The notes under the pieces were generated by a model. The model saw nothing but the letters and a program-made list of their open reading frames with translations. It searched no databases and was not told where the DNA came from. A program made the translations under genes and the position numbers. This document shows, one piece after another, positions 1 through 6,024 of a stretch of DNA of 6,912 bases; the stretch's first letter is position 1; each line of letters opens with the position of its first letter. The stretch comes from Methanosphaera sp. rholeuAM74 (lineage in GTDB: Archaea; Methanobacteriota; Methanobacteria; Methanobacteriales; Methanobacteriaceae), in NCBI GenBank assembly GCA_003266075.1, contig MUZZ01000194.1:1-6912 (forward strand), written 5' to 3'.

Positions 1-27
1 ATATCATCTCCCTTTTAACCCCCCCAA

Positions 28-41
28 TTTTTTATTTTTTT
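28..41 (+). terminator. Oligo-T tract, possible terminator of an upstream gene
   Basis: Six T, one A and seven T follow a run of seven C (19-25). Archaeal RNA polymerase terminates on such oligo-T tracts on the non-template strand. The gene it would serve lies outside the window. A second T-rich stretch lies at 108-129. In this AT-rich DNA the call is tentative. Confidence 0.35.
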
Positions 42-164
42 AAAGAATTTGTATGGCTGATTAGGATTTTGTAATAGTTTTATTCTCATCGCATTCTTTG
101 AAAAGGGTTTTTATTTTTTTGGGTTTTTTCGACCTTTTATTTTGCTTTAATCATGACTTCATAC

Positions 165-177
165 AAAAAGATAAATA
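165..177 (+). promoter_or_regulatory. Archaeal promoter (BRE + TATA) for the 227-1052 gene pair
   Basis: An A-rich BRE-like AAAAAG at 165-170 is followed by ATAAATA at 171-177. Transcription would start about 26 bases downstream of the TATA centre, near 200, leaving a leader of about 27 bases with a ribosome binding site (GGAGAG, 213-218) before the ATG at 227. Nearly the same motif (AAAAAGG-ATAAATA) lies ahead of cofC on the other strand, which supports it as a real promoter type in this organism. Confidence 0.55.
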
Positions 178-226
178 CTACGTTTTAGTAATAGTTTATT
201 ATATTAGTTTATGGAGAGTTATATAG

Positions 227-511
227 ATGCAAAAATTTATAGTTGAATTAATTGGTGTTTTCACTAAAAAAGATTTGCCTGAGGATTATGAGAAGTTTGT
301 GGACTATAAGGCTACTATTGAGGATAGGGACGTTGACGATAAGGTTAAAATAGCTGTTTTAAGGGTTAAGGATACTACTAGTTATCATATTTTGTTCTTG
401 GATTCATATGATTCTATGGATGAGATTGATAAAGAGGTTGATGAGAAGTTGGATGGTAAGATTTATAACTTCAACATTAGAAGGATTCTGGAAGGTCATA
501 TAAATGCTTGA
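227..511 (+). CDS. Small conserved methanogen-type protein, possibly DUF749 family
   Basis: A 94-residue soluble, acidic protein with no signal peptide or membrane segment. The N-terminus (FIVELIGVFTKKDLPEDYEK) reads like a compact alpha/beta fold; a strand-like stretch YHILFLDSYDSMDEI lies near residues 53-67. I do not recognise a catalytic motif. The sequence resembles what I recall of the small archaeal DUF749 family, but this is from memory and weak. The start is the ATG 9 bases after GGAGAG. The gene overlaps the next by 8 bases, so the two are very likely translationally coupled and may act together. Its codons are T-ending, like its neighbour. A real gene with unknown function; only the family name is doubtful. 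Confidence 0.8.
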   Translation: MQKFIVELIGVFTKKDLPEDYEKFVDYKATIEDRDVDDKVKIAVLRVKDTTSYHILFLDSYDSMDEIDKEVDEKLDGKIYNFNIRRILEGHINA

Positions 512-1052
512 GTCTGGATCTGGTAATCCCTTAGACCAGAAGTGGTTAGTCTTGGATCGATTGTTAAATGTTCTTAATGGGAAGTATGATGTTCCAGGTA
601 AGGTCACTAAGGATTTACAGTATGCTAGGTCTTTAACTAATTATTATAATGATGATCCGACGGATTCTAATAGGATTAGTGAGCTTCCTAAGATTGAATC
701 TTTCTTGAATGATGCTGAGAGAACTCTTATGATTATCGCTGAGGGTGAAGGTGATGATTTTGTGGATGAATGGAATAAGAAGTTGTTTGATGCATCACAG
801 GGTAAGGAAGTTTTCAAGGATAATAAGATTCAGTCAAAGTTTATTCCAGGTATGCCTGCTAACTTTGACTTTGTAAGGTTTAATTTTAAAGAGCCTGTTG
901 CTGAGGAGCGTTTCTATGAGATTTGTGAGTATGAGAATGTCATAGTTGAGTATGATGATAATGATTCGTCGATTTTTATTTTCGGTGAGAAGTCTAATAT
1001 CAACAATGCTTTGAAGGAGATGTCCTCATTTTTCACAGAACAACTTAGTTAG
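504..1052 (+). CDS. Conserved methanogen-type hypothetical protein, possibly DUF2096 family
   Basis: A 182-residue acidic soluble protein. The first half looks helical (residues about 10-90, including LDRLLNVLNGKY and the acidic stretch MIIAEGEGDDFVDEWNKKLF). The C-terminal part (about residues 112-180) looks alpha/beta: FIPGMPANFDFVRFNFKEPV, then ENVIVEYDDN, then SSIFIFGEKSNINNALKEMS. That last part resembles a small ligand- or RNA-binding ferredoxin-like module, which is inference from strand and helix pattern only. I recall a methanogen family DUF2096 of similar length, but cannot confirm membership. The ATG sits inside the end of the preceding gene, 7 bases after GGAAGGT (490-496), so the two genes form one operon. 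A strong oligo-T terminator follows. Function unknown. Confidence 0.8.
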   Translation: MLESGSGNPLDQKWLVLDRLLNVLNGKYDVPGKVTKDLQYARSLTNYYNDDPTDSNRISELPKIESFLNDAERTLMIIAEGEGDDFVDEWNKKLFDASQGKEVFKDNKIQSKFIPGMPANFDFVRFNFKEPVAEERFYEICEYENVIVEYDDNDSSIFIFGEKSNINNALKEMSSFFTEQLS

Positions 1053-1060
1053 TTATCTTA

Positions 1061-1082
1061 TTTTTTTATTTTATTTTTTTTT
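1061..1082 (+). terminator. Oligo-T terminator after the hypothetical gene pair
   Basis: T7, then A-T4-A, then T9 begin 9 bases after the stop codon at 1052. This matches factor-independent archaeal termination and separates the first operon from the metallophosphoesterase operon. Confidence 0.65.
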
Positions 1083-1087
1083 CATAA

Positions 1088-1113
1088 ACATTTATAAAGT
1101 TTGATCTATAGAT
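1088..1113 (+). promoter_or_regulatory. Promoter with TATA box and a 10-bp palindrome for the metallophosphoesterase-ligase-ACT operon
   Basis: TTTATAAA at 1091-1098 fits an archaeal TATA box and predicts a start near 1120. A perfect 10-bp palindrome (ATCTATAGAT, 1104-1113) lies between the TATA box and the predicted start, where an archaeal repressor would block polymerase. The palindrome is short and AT-rich, so chance is possible. The ribosome binding site GGAGGT (1142-1147) lies 8 bases before the ATG at 1156. Confidence 0.45.
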
Positions 1114-1155
1114 TTATAGTTATATTTTAAAATAATTACTGGGAGGTTAGTTTTT

Positions 1156-1827
1156 ATGAAACTTTTTGTTGTAACGGATATACATAGCAATCCTGATAGG
1201 GTTTATGCTTTTCTTGATGAGAATCCTGTTGATGAAATCATTGTCACTGGTGATGTGACTGATTTTGGTCCTGAGGAGTTGTTTGTTGATACTTTAAACA
1301 GGCTTTCTGATTATGCTAGTGTTCATGCATTGTTTGGTAATTGTGATCCAGAGAATTCAAGTCAATTACTTGATGAATCTAGGGCAGTAAGTATACATGA
1401 TAATGTTTCAAATATTGGTAAGATTAGGGTGGTTGGTTTTGGTGGCTCAAACGAGACGCCATTTAACACTACCAATGAATTTGATGAGGAAATGTTATAC
1501 GAGGAATTGATTAAATATGGGGATGAACTTTCATCAGATTCCTTCACAATTCTGGTAACACACACACCGCCATACCAGACCGATGCAGATAAAATAGAAG
1601 CAGGAATGCATGTGGGAAGTAAAGGCGTAAGAAAGGTCGTGGAAGAAACACAGCCGACATTAAACCTCTGTGGACACGTACACGAGGCAATAGCGTGTGA
1701 CAGGCTGGGTGATACGGTAATAGTTAATCCGGGGGATGCCTCAAGTGGACATGCCTGTCTAATAACAATATCCCCGGAGGATATTGAAAATAAAACAATA
1801 AGTGATATAAACTTATTGGAACTATAG
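1156..1827 (+). CDS. Calcineurin-like metallophosphoesterase (YfcE/MJ0936-like group)
   Basis: A 223-residue cytoplasmic phosphoesterase. All metal-binding signatures of the calcineurin-like fold are present in order: DIH (Asp8, His10), TGDVTD (Gly32-Asp33), GNCD (Asn62), THTPP (His136) and GHVHE (His174, His176), followed by the usual NPGDAS (191-196). Length and layout fit a complete enzyme binding two metal ions and cleaving a phosphomonoester or phosphodiester. The substrate cannot be read from the sequence. The start is supported by GGAGGT 8 bases upstream. It is the first gene of an operon: the next start is 10 bases after its stop, and the stop overlaps the next ribosome binding site (AGGAG). 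Codon choice changes along the gene: the first two thirds favour T-ending codons (GGT, GTT, ATT, GAT), the last third favours A/C-ending ones (ATA, ACA, GGA, CAC). Confidence 0.9.
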   Translation: MKLFVVTDIHSNPDRVYAFLDENPVDEIIVTGDVTDFGPEELFVDTLNRLSDYASVHALFGNCDPENSSQLLDESRAVSIHDNVSNIGKIRVVGFGGSNETPFNTTNEFDEEMLYEELIKYGDELSSDSFTILVTHTPPYQTDADKIEAGMHVGSKGVRKVVEETQPTLNLCGHVHEAIACDRLGDTVIVNPGDASSGHACLITISPEDIENKTISDINLLEL

Positions 1828-1837
1828 GAGTTATTCA

Positions 1838-3166
1838 ATGACGAAATTCAGAGAAGAAGACGTATACATATTCAACAAATCAAGGGAGTGTATGTCAAAA
1901 GAAGAACGTGAAGAGTTGCAACTAAGAAGACTTAAAAAAGTAGTAAAGTATGCATATGAGAATGTGGAGTTCTACAGGAAAAGGTACGATGAACATGGAG
2001 TATCACCAGATGACATACAGACATTGGAAGACATCCAGAAACTGCCATTCATTACAAAAGATGACCTGAGAAACACTTATCCATTTGATTTACAGGCTGC
2101 CGACAAGGAGGACTGGGTAGAAGTACATTCAACAAGTGGAACAACTGGAATACCAACAGTTGCAGCTTATACACAGAAGGATTTGGACATATGGGCAGAA
2201 TGTGTTGCAAGAGGACTTGCAAGTCTGGGTGTGCATAAAAATGACATAGTCAACGTTGCCTATGGTTTCGGATTATTTACTGGGGGACATGGAGCTCAGT
2301 ATGGTGTGCAGAAGATTGGTGCATTAGCCGTACCAATGTCATCAGGTAACACGCAGAGGCAGATGAACTTCCTAAGGGATTTCCCAGCTGATTTCCTATG
2401 CTGTACGCCATCATATGCGTTATACCTAGCCGAATCCTTTGAACAAGCGGGTATTGATCCAAAGTCAATACCGTTAAGGGGTGGATTGTATGGTGCAGAA
2501 ATGTGGTCAGAGGAAATACGTTCAAAACTGGAAGACAAGTTCGATATATCAGCACAGAACATTTATGGACTAACAGAGGTTATAGGTCCGGGTGTTGCCA
2601 CAGAATGCCACATAAAAGATGGTATGCACATAGCTGAAGACCACTTCTATCCTGAGATAATTGACCCTAAGACATTGGAGGTATTGCCTGATGGCAAAAG
2701 GGGAGAAATAGTATTCACATCACTAACAAAGACTGGTATGCCGGTAATAAGGTACAGGACTAAGGACATCACATCAATTAATCATGATAAATGTGGGTGT
2801 GGAAGGACAACTGTGAGGATGAGCAGAATTACTGGACGTAGTGATGACATGCTTAAAGTTAAAGGAGTCATAGTATTCCCTAAACAGATAGAGGAAGTTA
2901 TAATGACTATGGATGAGTTATCTCCTGCCTATCAGATTATAGTATCCAGACCTGGAACGTTGGATGTTATTGAAGTACAGGTAGAAATAGATCAGGTGAA
3001 CTTCTCTGATTCTATTGTTGACTTGGAAGGCTTTAAGTTGAATCTTGCTAGGAAGATTAGGGATGCTATCGGTATAGGTGTTAAAGTAACACTTGCTGAA
3101 CCGTTCTCCATTCCTAGAAGTGAAGGTAAGGCTGTCAGAGTAATTGATAAGAGAGATTTTAATTAA
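1838..3166 (+). CDS. Phenylacetate-CoA ligase-type AMP-forming acyl-CoA ligase (PaaK family)
   Basis: A 442-residue enzyme, full length for the PaaK family, which makes aryl- or acyl-CoA from the acid, ATP and CoA. Visible motifs: the ATP-binding P-loop HSTSGTTGIP (97-106); FGLFTGGHGAQYG (144-156); YGLTE (243-247); the VIRYRTKD stretch (303-310); CGCGRT (319-324); the hinge GRSDDMLKVKGV (333-344); and a C-terminal PRSEGKA, whose Lys431 is the likely adenylation lysine. Methanogens use such ligases to activate phenylacetate or indoleacetate, which indolepyruvate-type oxidoreductases then carboxylate to aromatic amino acid precursors. Applying that role here is inference; another acid is possible. 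It lies 10 bases after the phosphoesterase and 15 before an ACT-domain gene, a recurring PaaK-ACT pairing. The first two thirds use A/C-ending codons and the last part T-ending codons, the mirror of the preceding gene. Confidence 0.9.
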   Translation: MTKFREEDVYIFNKSRECMSKEEREELQLRRLKKVVKYAYENVEFYRKRYDEHGVSPDDIQTLEDIQKLPFITKDDLRNTYPFDLQAADKEDWVEVHSTSGTTGIPTVAAYTQKDLDIWAECVARGLASLGVHKNDIVNVAYGFGLFTGGHGAQYGVQKIGALAVPMSSGNTQRQMNFLRDFPADFLCCTPSYALYLAESFEQAGIDPKSIPLRGGLYGAEMWSEEIRSKLEDKFDISAQNIYGLTEVIGPGVATECHIKDGMHIAEDHFYPEIIDPKTLEVLPDGKRGEIVFTSLTKTGMPVIRYRTKDITSINHDKCGCGRTTVRMSRITGRSDDMLKVKGVIVFPKQIEEVIMTMDELSPAYQIIVSRPGTLDVIEVQVEIDQVNFSDSIVDLEGFKLNLARKIRDAIGIGVKVTLAEPFSIPRSEGKAVRVIDKRDFN

Positions 3167-3168
3167 GT

Positions 3169-3184
3169 GGAGGTGTCTTTTTTG
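3169..3184 (+). promoter_or_regulatory. Ribosome binding site that fixes a TTG start for the ACT gene
   Basis: GGAGGTG at 3169-3175 lies 6 bases before TTG at 3182-3184. The longer frame would begin with GTG at 3167, directly after the ligase stop, but then the ribosome binding site would lie inside its own first codons. The TTG start also matches where the first ACT strand begins (PIKQLSVFLENKKGRL). Confidence 0.75.
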
Positions 3185-3613
3185 CCTATTAAACAGTTAT
3201 CAGTATTTTTAGAAAATAAAAAGGGAAGGTTATGGAAGTCATTGAATACCTTGAAGAAGGAGGATATTGATATTCGTGCATTGTCCATTGCGGATACATC
3301 GGATTTTGGTATTCTGAGGATGATTGTTTCTGATCCTGATAAGGCTAAGAGTGTTTTGGAATCACAGAACTTTGCTGTGAGCTTTGCAGATGTCCTGGCT
3401 ATCGAGGTGGAAGATCAGCCTGGTGGATTGGAGTCTGCCCTAGCCTTGCTTAATGATTATGATGTCAACGTGGAGTACATCTATGCTTTTGTGGAGAAGA
3501 AGACTTCAAAAGCGCTTGTGGTTTTACGTACGGATAATAATGAATTGTCTAGTAAGCTGTTGTCTGATAATTCTTTTTCGTTGATTGGACATGATGAGGC
3601 TTACTCATTATAA
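3182..3613 (+). CDS. Tandem ACT-domain protein, amino-acid-binding
   Basis: From the TTG start this is a 143-residue protein made of two ACT domains: about residues 4-68 (QLSVFLENKKGRLWKSLNTL, then FGILRMIVSDPDKAKSVLE) and about 72-140 (LAIEVEDQPGGLESALALL, then ALVVLRTDN). Each shows the ACT pattern of a first strand, a (K/P)GGL-type loop, a helix, and the DIDIR/NVEYI strand. There is no catalytic domain, so it is probably a regulator or sensor, likely forming dimers with ligand sites at domain interfaces. It follows the PaaK-type ligase by 15 bases in the same operon. Such stand-alone tandem-ACT proteins (COG4747-like) often pair with PaaK. Binding of aromatic amino acids as feedback ligands is inference. 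Codons are T-ending, matching the end of the ligase gene. It faces thiD tail to tail. Confidence 0.85.
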   Translation: MPIKQLSVFLENKKGRLWKSLNTLKKEDIDIRALSIADTSDFGILRMIVSDPDKAKSVLESQNFAVSFADVLAIEVEDQPGGLESALALLNDYDVNVEYIYAFVEKKTSKALVVLRTDNNELSSKLLSDNSFSLIGHDEAYSL

Positions 3614-3636
3614 TTTTCTTCTTTTTATTATTTTTT
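3614..3636 (+). terminator. T-rich terminator of the phosphoesterase-ligase-ACT operon
   Basis: T4, T2, T5 and T6 runs start directly after the ACT stop codon. The tract overlaps the last codons of the convergent thiD gene, so plus-strand transcription would end inside the thiD tail. No matching T tract is visible on the minus strand for thiD. Confidence 0.5.
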
Positions 3637-4395
3637 GTGGAATTGGTTTGGAGTGTAATTGTATCCTTGTTTTATGGCATTGGTCATATATTGTCTGCTT
3701 TTTTTACAGGAAGTAATTATGTCATGTTTTTTGATTAGATTGCTTGTTATTGATGCGGAATAGGTACAGCCTGTGCCGTGTGTGTTTTTTGTGTTTATCA
3801 GTTTTCCCTCGATTTTATGAATTTCTCCATCACAACATAGGATGTCATTTCCATTCAAATGTCCCCCAGTAATCACAATGTTTGTATCACAACTTAATTT
3901 TAATGCAGCCTCAATCATAGTATCTTCATCACATATTTCAACTTCAGATAATAATGACGCTTCATGTATATTTGGTGTTATCAAAAATGATTTTTTTACC
4001 ATGTGCTTGTTAAAATACTTTACAAAATCATCATTACTCAAGTTGGCACCACTTTCAGCGACCATAACTGGGTCAACAACGGCTTTAAGCTGGTATTCAC
4101 TAATCTTTCTAGCAACAAGACCAATAATCTCCCTCGAATAAAGCATACCGGTTTTGATGTACCTAATCGGATAAACATCAAGTATAGTGTCAATCTCATC
4201 CTCAATCAAACTAACATCCAATGGCTTGATACTGTTTACTTCAAATGGATTCTGTGCCGTAATACAGGTAACTACACACGTTGCATAAATTCCATGTGAA
4301 TGGAAAGTCTTAGCATCAGCCAGTAATCCAGCCCCACCTGAAGGGTCAAGACCCGCAATAGTCATAGAACAATTATTCTTAATCTCTTTTAACAT
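3628..4395 (-). CDS. thiD: Hydroxymethylpyrimidine/phosphomethylpyrimidine kinase (thiamine synthesis)
   Basis: A 255-residue ribokinase-fold kinase that phosphorylates 4-amino-5-hydroxymethyl-2-methylpyrimidine twice, giving the pyrophosphate used for thiamine phosphate. Diagnostic motifs: MTIAGLDPSGGAGLLADAKT (11-30), TAQNP (46-50), KTGML (81-85), DPVMV (108-112), TPNIHEA (140-146), VITGGH (174-179) and the anion-hole motif HGTGCTYSASI (206-216) with Cys210. Many methanogen ThiD proteins carry a C-terminal ThiN (thiamine phosphate synthase) domain. This one ends after the kinase, so that step must be encoded elsewhere. It overlaps the end of cofC by 17 bases and is co-transcribed with it. 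The chosen ATG follows a GGATGTGAG stretch; ATG at codon 11 has no such site. The last third of the coding sequence switches to A/C-rich codons. Confidence 0.92.
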   Translation of the reverse strand: MLKEIKNNCSMTIAGLDPSGGAGLLADAKTFHSHGIYATCVVTCITAQNPFEVNSIKPLDVSLIEDEIDTILDVYPIRYIKTGMLYSREIIGLVARKISEYQLKAVVDPVMVAESGANLSNDDFVKYFNKHMVKKSFLITPNIHEASLLSEVEICDEDTMIEAALKLSCDTNIVITGGHLNGNDILCCDGEIHKIEGKLINTKNTHGTGCTYSASITSNLIKKHDIITSCKKSRQYMTNAIKQGYNYTPNQFHKK

Positions 4396-5062
4396 TTAAT
4401 CTCACATCCGACCTACTATTTTCAACTGTAATATCTAATTTACTCAAGTACTCATAGGTATACGTCTTTTTACCGTGCAACATGATTTCACCCAAATCAT
4501 TGGGAGTGTTAACATCTACTGACAAATAGAATGAGTCAAAGACTTCATAGGACAAATCATTACGTCCAGCTTGATCTAAATGCTTATCGAAACTGAACTC
4601 ACCAAACTCTGGTATGAAGTCAACATCTTTCCTGATAAACAAGAGGTTCGTGCCACCACCCATAGAAGGTGAGATGACAACATCACTATCTGAACTTCTA
4701 ACATGGATTACATGTTCTTTCCTAATTAAAGGAATATCAGATGGTATTATAATAACATCACACAAGCCATACTCCCTTCTTATAATACTCATAGAGTAGA
4801 CAAGTGCATTATTGAGGCTACTGGCTTCTCCAAGATTTTTATCTTCAATAATCCTGCAATCAAGACTCATAGCATAATCGAGTACTTCCTCATCCCTGCT
4901 TACAATGAAAACCTCATCAACAGACTCCCTGATATTTGAAACTATGTCCTTTAACATGAACTTAAGCAAAGCTCTTCTCTCACTACTGGATAGAAATGGT
5001 GACAACCTAGTCTTTGAATCAGAGAAACCAGAAACAGGAATCAAACAAACAACTTTATTCAT
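4379..5062 (-). CDS. cofC: 2-phospho-L-lactate guanylyltransferase (coenzyme F420 synthesis)
   Basis: CofC activates 2-phospholactate (or phosphoenolpyruvate in some lineages) with GTP for F420 synthesis. From ATG 5062 the protein has 227 residues and starts MNKVVCLIPVSGFSDSKTRL, where known family members begin. Motifs of the nucleotidyltransferase fold: KTRLSPFL (17-24), GEASSLNNAL (78-87), IIIPSDIPLI (104-113, with Asp109 a likely metal ligand), SPSMGGGTNLLF (131-142), FDKHL (158-162) and DVNTPNDL (183-190). The frame is open upstream to GTG 5104, adding 14 residues, but those bases form a clear promoter and give no family-like sequence. The transcript would be nearly leaderless. thiD overlaps its 3' end. 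The F420 role agrees with a methanogen. Confidence 0.92.
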   Translation of the reverse strand: MNKVVCLIPVSGFSDSKTRLSPFLSSSERRALLKFMLKDIVSNIRESVDEVFIVSRDEEVLDYAMSLDCRIIEDKNLGEASSLNNALVYSMSIIRREYGLCDVIIIPSDIPLIRKEHVIHVRSSDSDVVISPSMGGGTNLLFIRKDVDFIPEFGEFSFDKHLDQAGRNDLSYEVFDSFYLSVDVNTPNDLGEIMLHGKKTYTYEYLSKLDITVENSRSDVRLNVKRD

Positions 5063-5087
5063 AATATATATATCTGTATCTGAAAAA

Positions 5088-5101
5088 TATTTATCCTTTT
5101 T
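5088..5101 (-). promoter_or_regulatory. Promoter for cofC-thiD, nearly leaderless
   Basis: On the minus strand AAAAAGG (5101-5095) is followed by ATAAATA (5094-5088), a BRE/TATA pair almost identical to the one at 165-177. The predicted start near 5065 lies about 3 bases before ATG 5062, so translation would be leaderless or nearly so. A second TATA-like TATAAATT lies further upstream at about 5112-5119, next to the mobile-element remnant. Confidence 0.6.
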
Positions 5102-5120
5102 CACATTAAAAATTTATAGT

Positions 5121-5135
5121 GGGTCTGTCCAGAAA
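5121..5135 (+). mobile_element. Possible single end of an insertion sequence or MITE
   Basis: GGGTCTGTCCAGAAA is the kind of G-rich sequence on which terminal inverted repeats of some DDE-type insertion sequences begin (recalled resemblance, not checked). I looked for the inverted partner (TTTCTGGACAGACCC) to the right and did not find it in the window, so at most one end is left. It starts 4 bases before the first 39-bp repeat (5139) and lies just upstream of the cofC promoter. Confidence 0.3.
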
Positions 5136-5138
5136 TAG

Positions 5139-5177
5139 GTTTTTTTATGTTATGACTTATAGTATTACTTTTTACCC
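5139..5177 (+). repeat. 39-bp perfect direct repeat, copy 1
   Basis: Runs from G-T7-ATGTTATGAC to a TTTTTACCC end. It is identical base for base to 5522-5560, and the two copies are 383 bp apart start to start. The match ends abruptly on both sides (G versus A before it, A versus C after it). Confidence 0.95.
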
Positions 5178-5521
5178 AAAACACAGCAGATCTATACAAA
5201 ATAGTACTCTCACAATACACACAAGTAACACACAAAACACTCACACAAATCAAAGAAGAATGCCTCGACGAAGAAGACAAACACACCTCACTACACAGAA
5301 AACAAATGAACGAAGACATAATAGACTTCCAAATATATCTAGACGCACGAAACCTACAAGAATACACCAAACGAACATACTTCTTCATAATAATCAGTTT
5401 CTACAAATCACTTAACATAACTATGCCACACATCATGAACAAATACAAGAAAAACACAAACCCAGAAAACACAGACAAAGCACTACCCAAAAAACTCCTC
5501 AGAAAAATGGTCAACAATGCA
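5178..5521 (+). pseudogene. Internal fragment of a tyrosine recombinase/integrase gene (core-binding region)
   Basis: The frame is open from 5156 to the stop at 5543. The stretch between the repeats encodes about 114 residues that look like the N-terminal SAM-like core-binding region of an archaeal phage-type integrase: LSQYTQVTHKTLTQIKEECL, then DFQIYLDARNLQEYTKRTY, then SFYKSLNITMP, then LPKKLLRKMVNNA. In complete family members the last motif precedes the catalytic domain (Arg, His-x-x-Arg, Tyr), which is wholly missing. There is no good ribosome binding site and no native start, so it is not a working gene. Base use is strikingly A/C-rich (ACA, CAC, AAC, CTA, ATA codons), unlike most neighbouring genes. 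It sits exactly between two perfect 39-bp direct repeats. A helix-rich DNA-binding protein of another family is the main alternative. Confidence 0.6.
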
Positions 5522-5560
5522 GTTTTTTTATGTTATGACTTATAGTATTACTTTTTACCC
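5522..5560 (+). repeat. 39-bp perfect direct repeat, copy 2
   Basis: Identical to 5139-5177. It follows the integrase fragment directly, and the recombinase frame reads into it and stops at 5543. Its CCC end is followed by C, so TACCCC (5556-5561) can pair with GGGGTA (5589-5594) at the end of a G9 tract. Confidence 0.95.
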
Positions 5561-5992
5561 CTGAATGTATGAAACCTCGGCGTGGGGGGGGGTATGAAAA
5601 AGTTTTTAAAAAACGAATATTTTTAGAAAGTTCTATACCGATTTTTTACTAGTTTTAATTAAATACTATATCCTATTGATTAAATGAGAAGTTCTTGTTG
5701 TATGTATGATTATTTGGTATTGTATTTTTAATTTGATGGGTTTTTATTGTTAGGTTTGTCTTTATTCACTAGTTTATATCCATGTTTCTAGTAGTATTTC
5801 TTGTTTTATGTGTTATATATTCTTTATATTATTAATGGGCGATAGTTTTATATATTATGAGTTATATAAATTAATATTAGTTGGTTATTATGGTTTTTAG
5901 GGGATTATCTTAGTTATGGTTTCGACTCAGTGTAAGTTTGTATTTGCCCAGGATTGGTGCTAATTTGGATAAATATTATCATGTATTTTATC
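5561..5992. other. AT-rich intergenic DNA without a gene
   Basis: No open frame with a ribosome binding site or family resemblance is visible on either strand. It holds a run of nine G (5584-5592), exceptional in such AT-rich DNA, and a TATA-like TTTATATA (5847-5854) with no gene in reach. Short T-arm-like wording (GGTTTCGACTC, 5919-5929) is not part of a tRNA fold. Confidence 0.6.
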
Positions 5993-6018
5993 TTAAATAT
6001 CTTTATTGAGATATTTAA
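5993..6018 (+). promoter_or_regulatory. Palindromic promoter/operator ahead of a putative small RNA
   Basis: TTAAATATCT (5993-6002) and AGATATTTAA (6009-6018) form a perfect 10-bp inverted repeat with a 6-base spacer. The left arm contains TTAAATAT, a fair TATA box centred near 5997, which predicts a start near 6024, just where the putative RNA helix begins (6027). The symmetry suggests a dimeric regulator site or a divergent promoter. Alternatively it could be a hairpin in a longer transcript. Confidence 0.45.
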
Positions 6019-6024
6019 ATTAGT

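Noticed and set aside
1362..1838. 158-codon antisense frame across the phosphoesterase gene
   Set aside because: It runs opposite a gene with full catalytic motifs, lacks a ribosome binding site and resembles no known family.
3167..3181. GTG start giving a 148-residue ACT protein
   Set aside because: The ribosome binding site GGAGGTG would lie within its own first codons; TTG at 3182 is properly spaced.
4379..4420. TPP riboswitch or separate promoter for thiD
   Set aside because: thiD starts inside the cofC coding sequence with a 17-base overlap, leaving no room for a leader, and no TPP-motif sequence is visible.
5101..5388. Open frames on the minus strand and in the second plus frame across the integrase fragment
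   Set aside because: Their products are low-complexity Cys/Ser- or Thr/Arg-rich strings without family resemblance. They are open only because the fragment is A/C-rich.
5139..5560. A one-spacer CRISPR-like unit (two identical repeats around mobile-element sequence)
   Set aside because: The interior is 344 bp, far above spacer length, the repeat is not palindromic, there are only two copies and no cas genes are visible.
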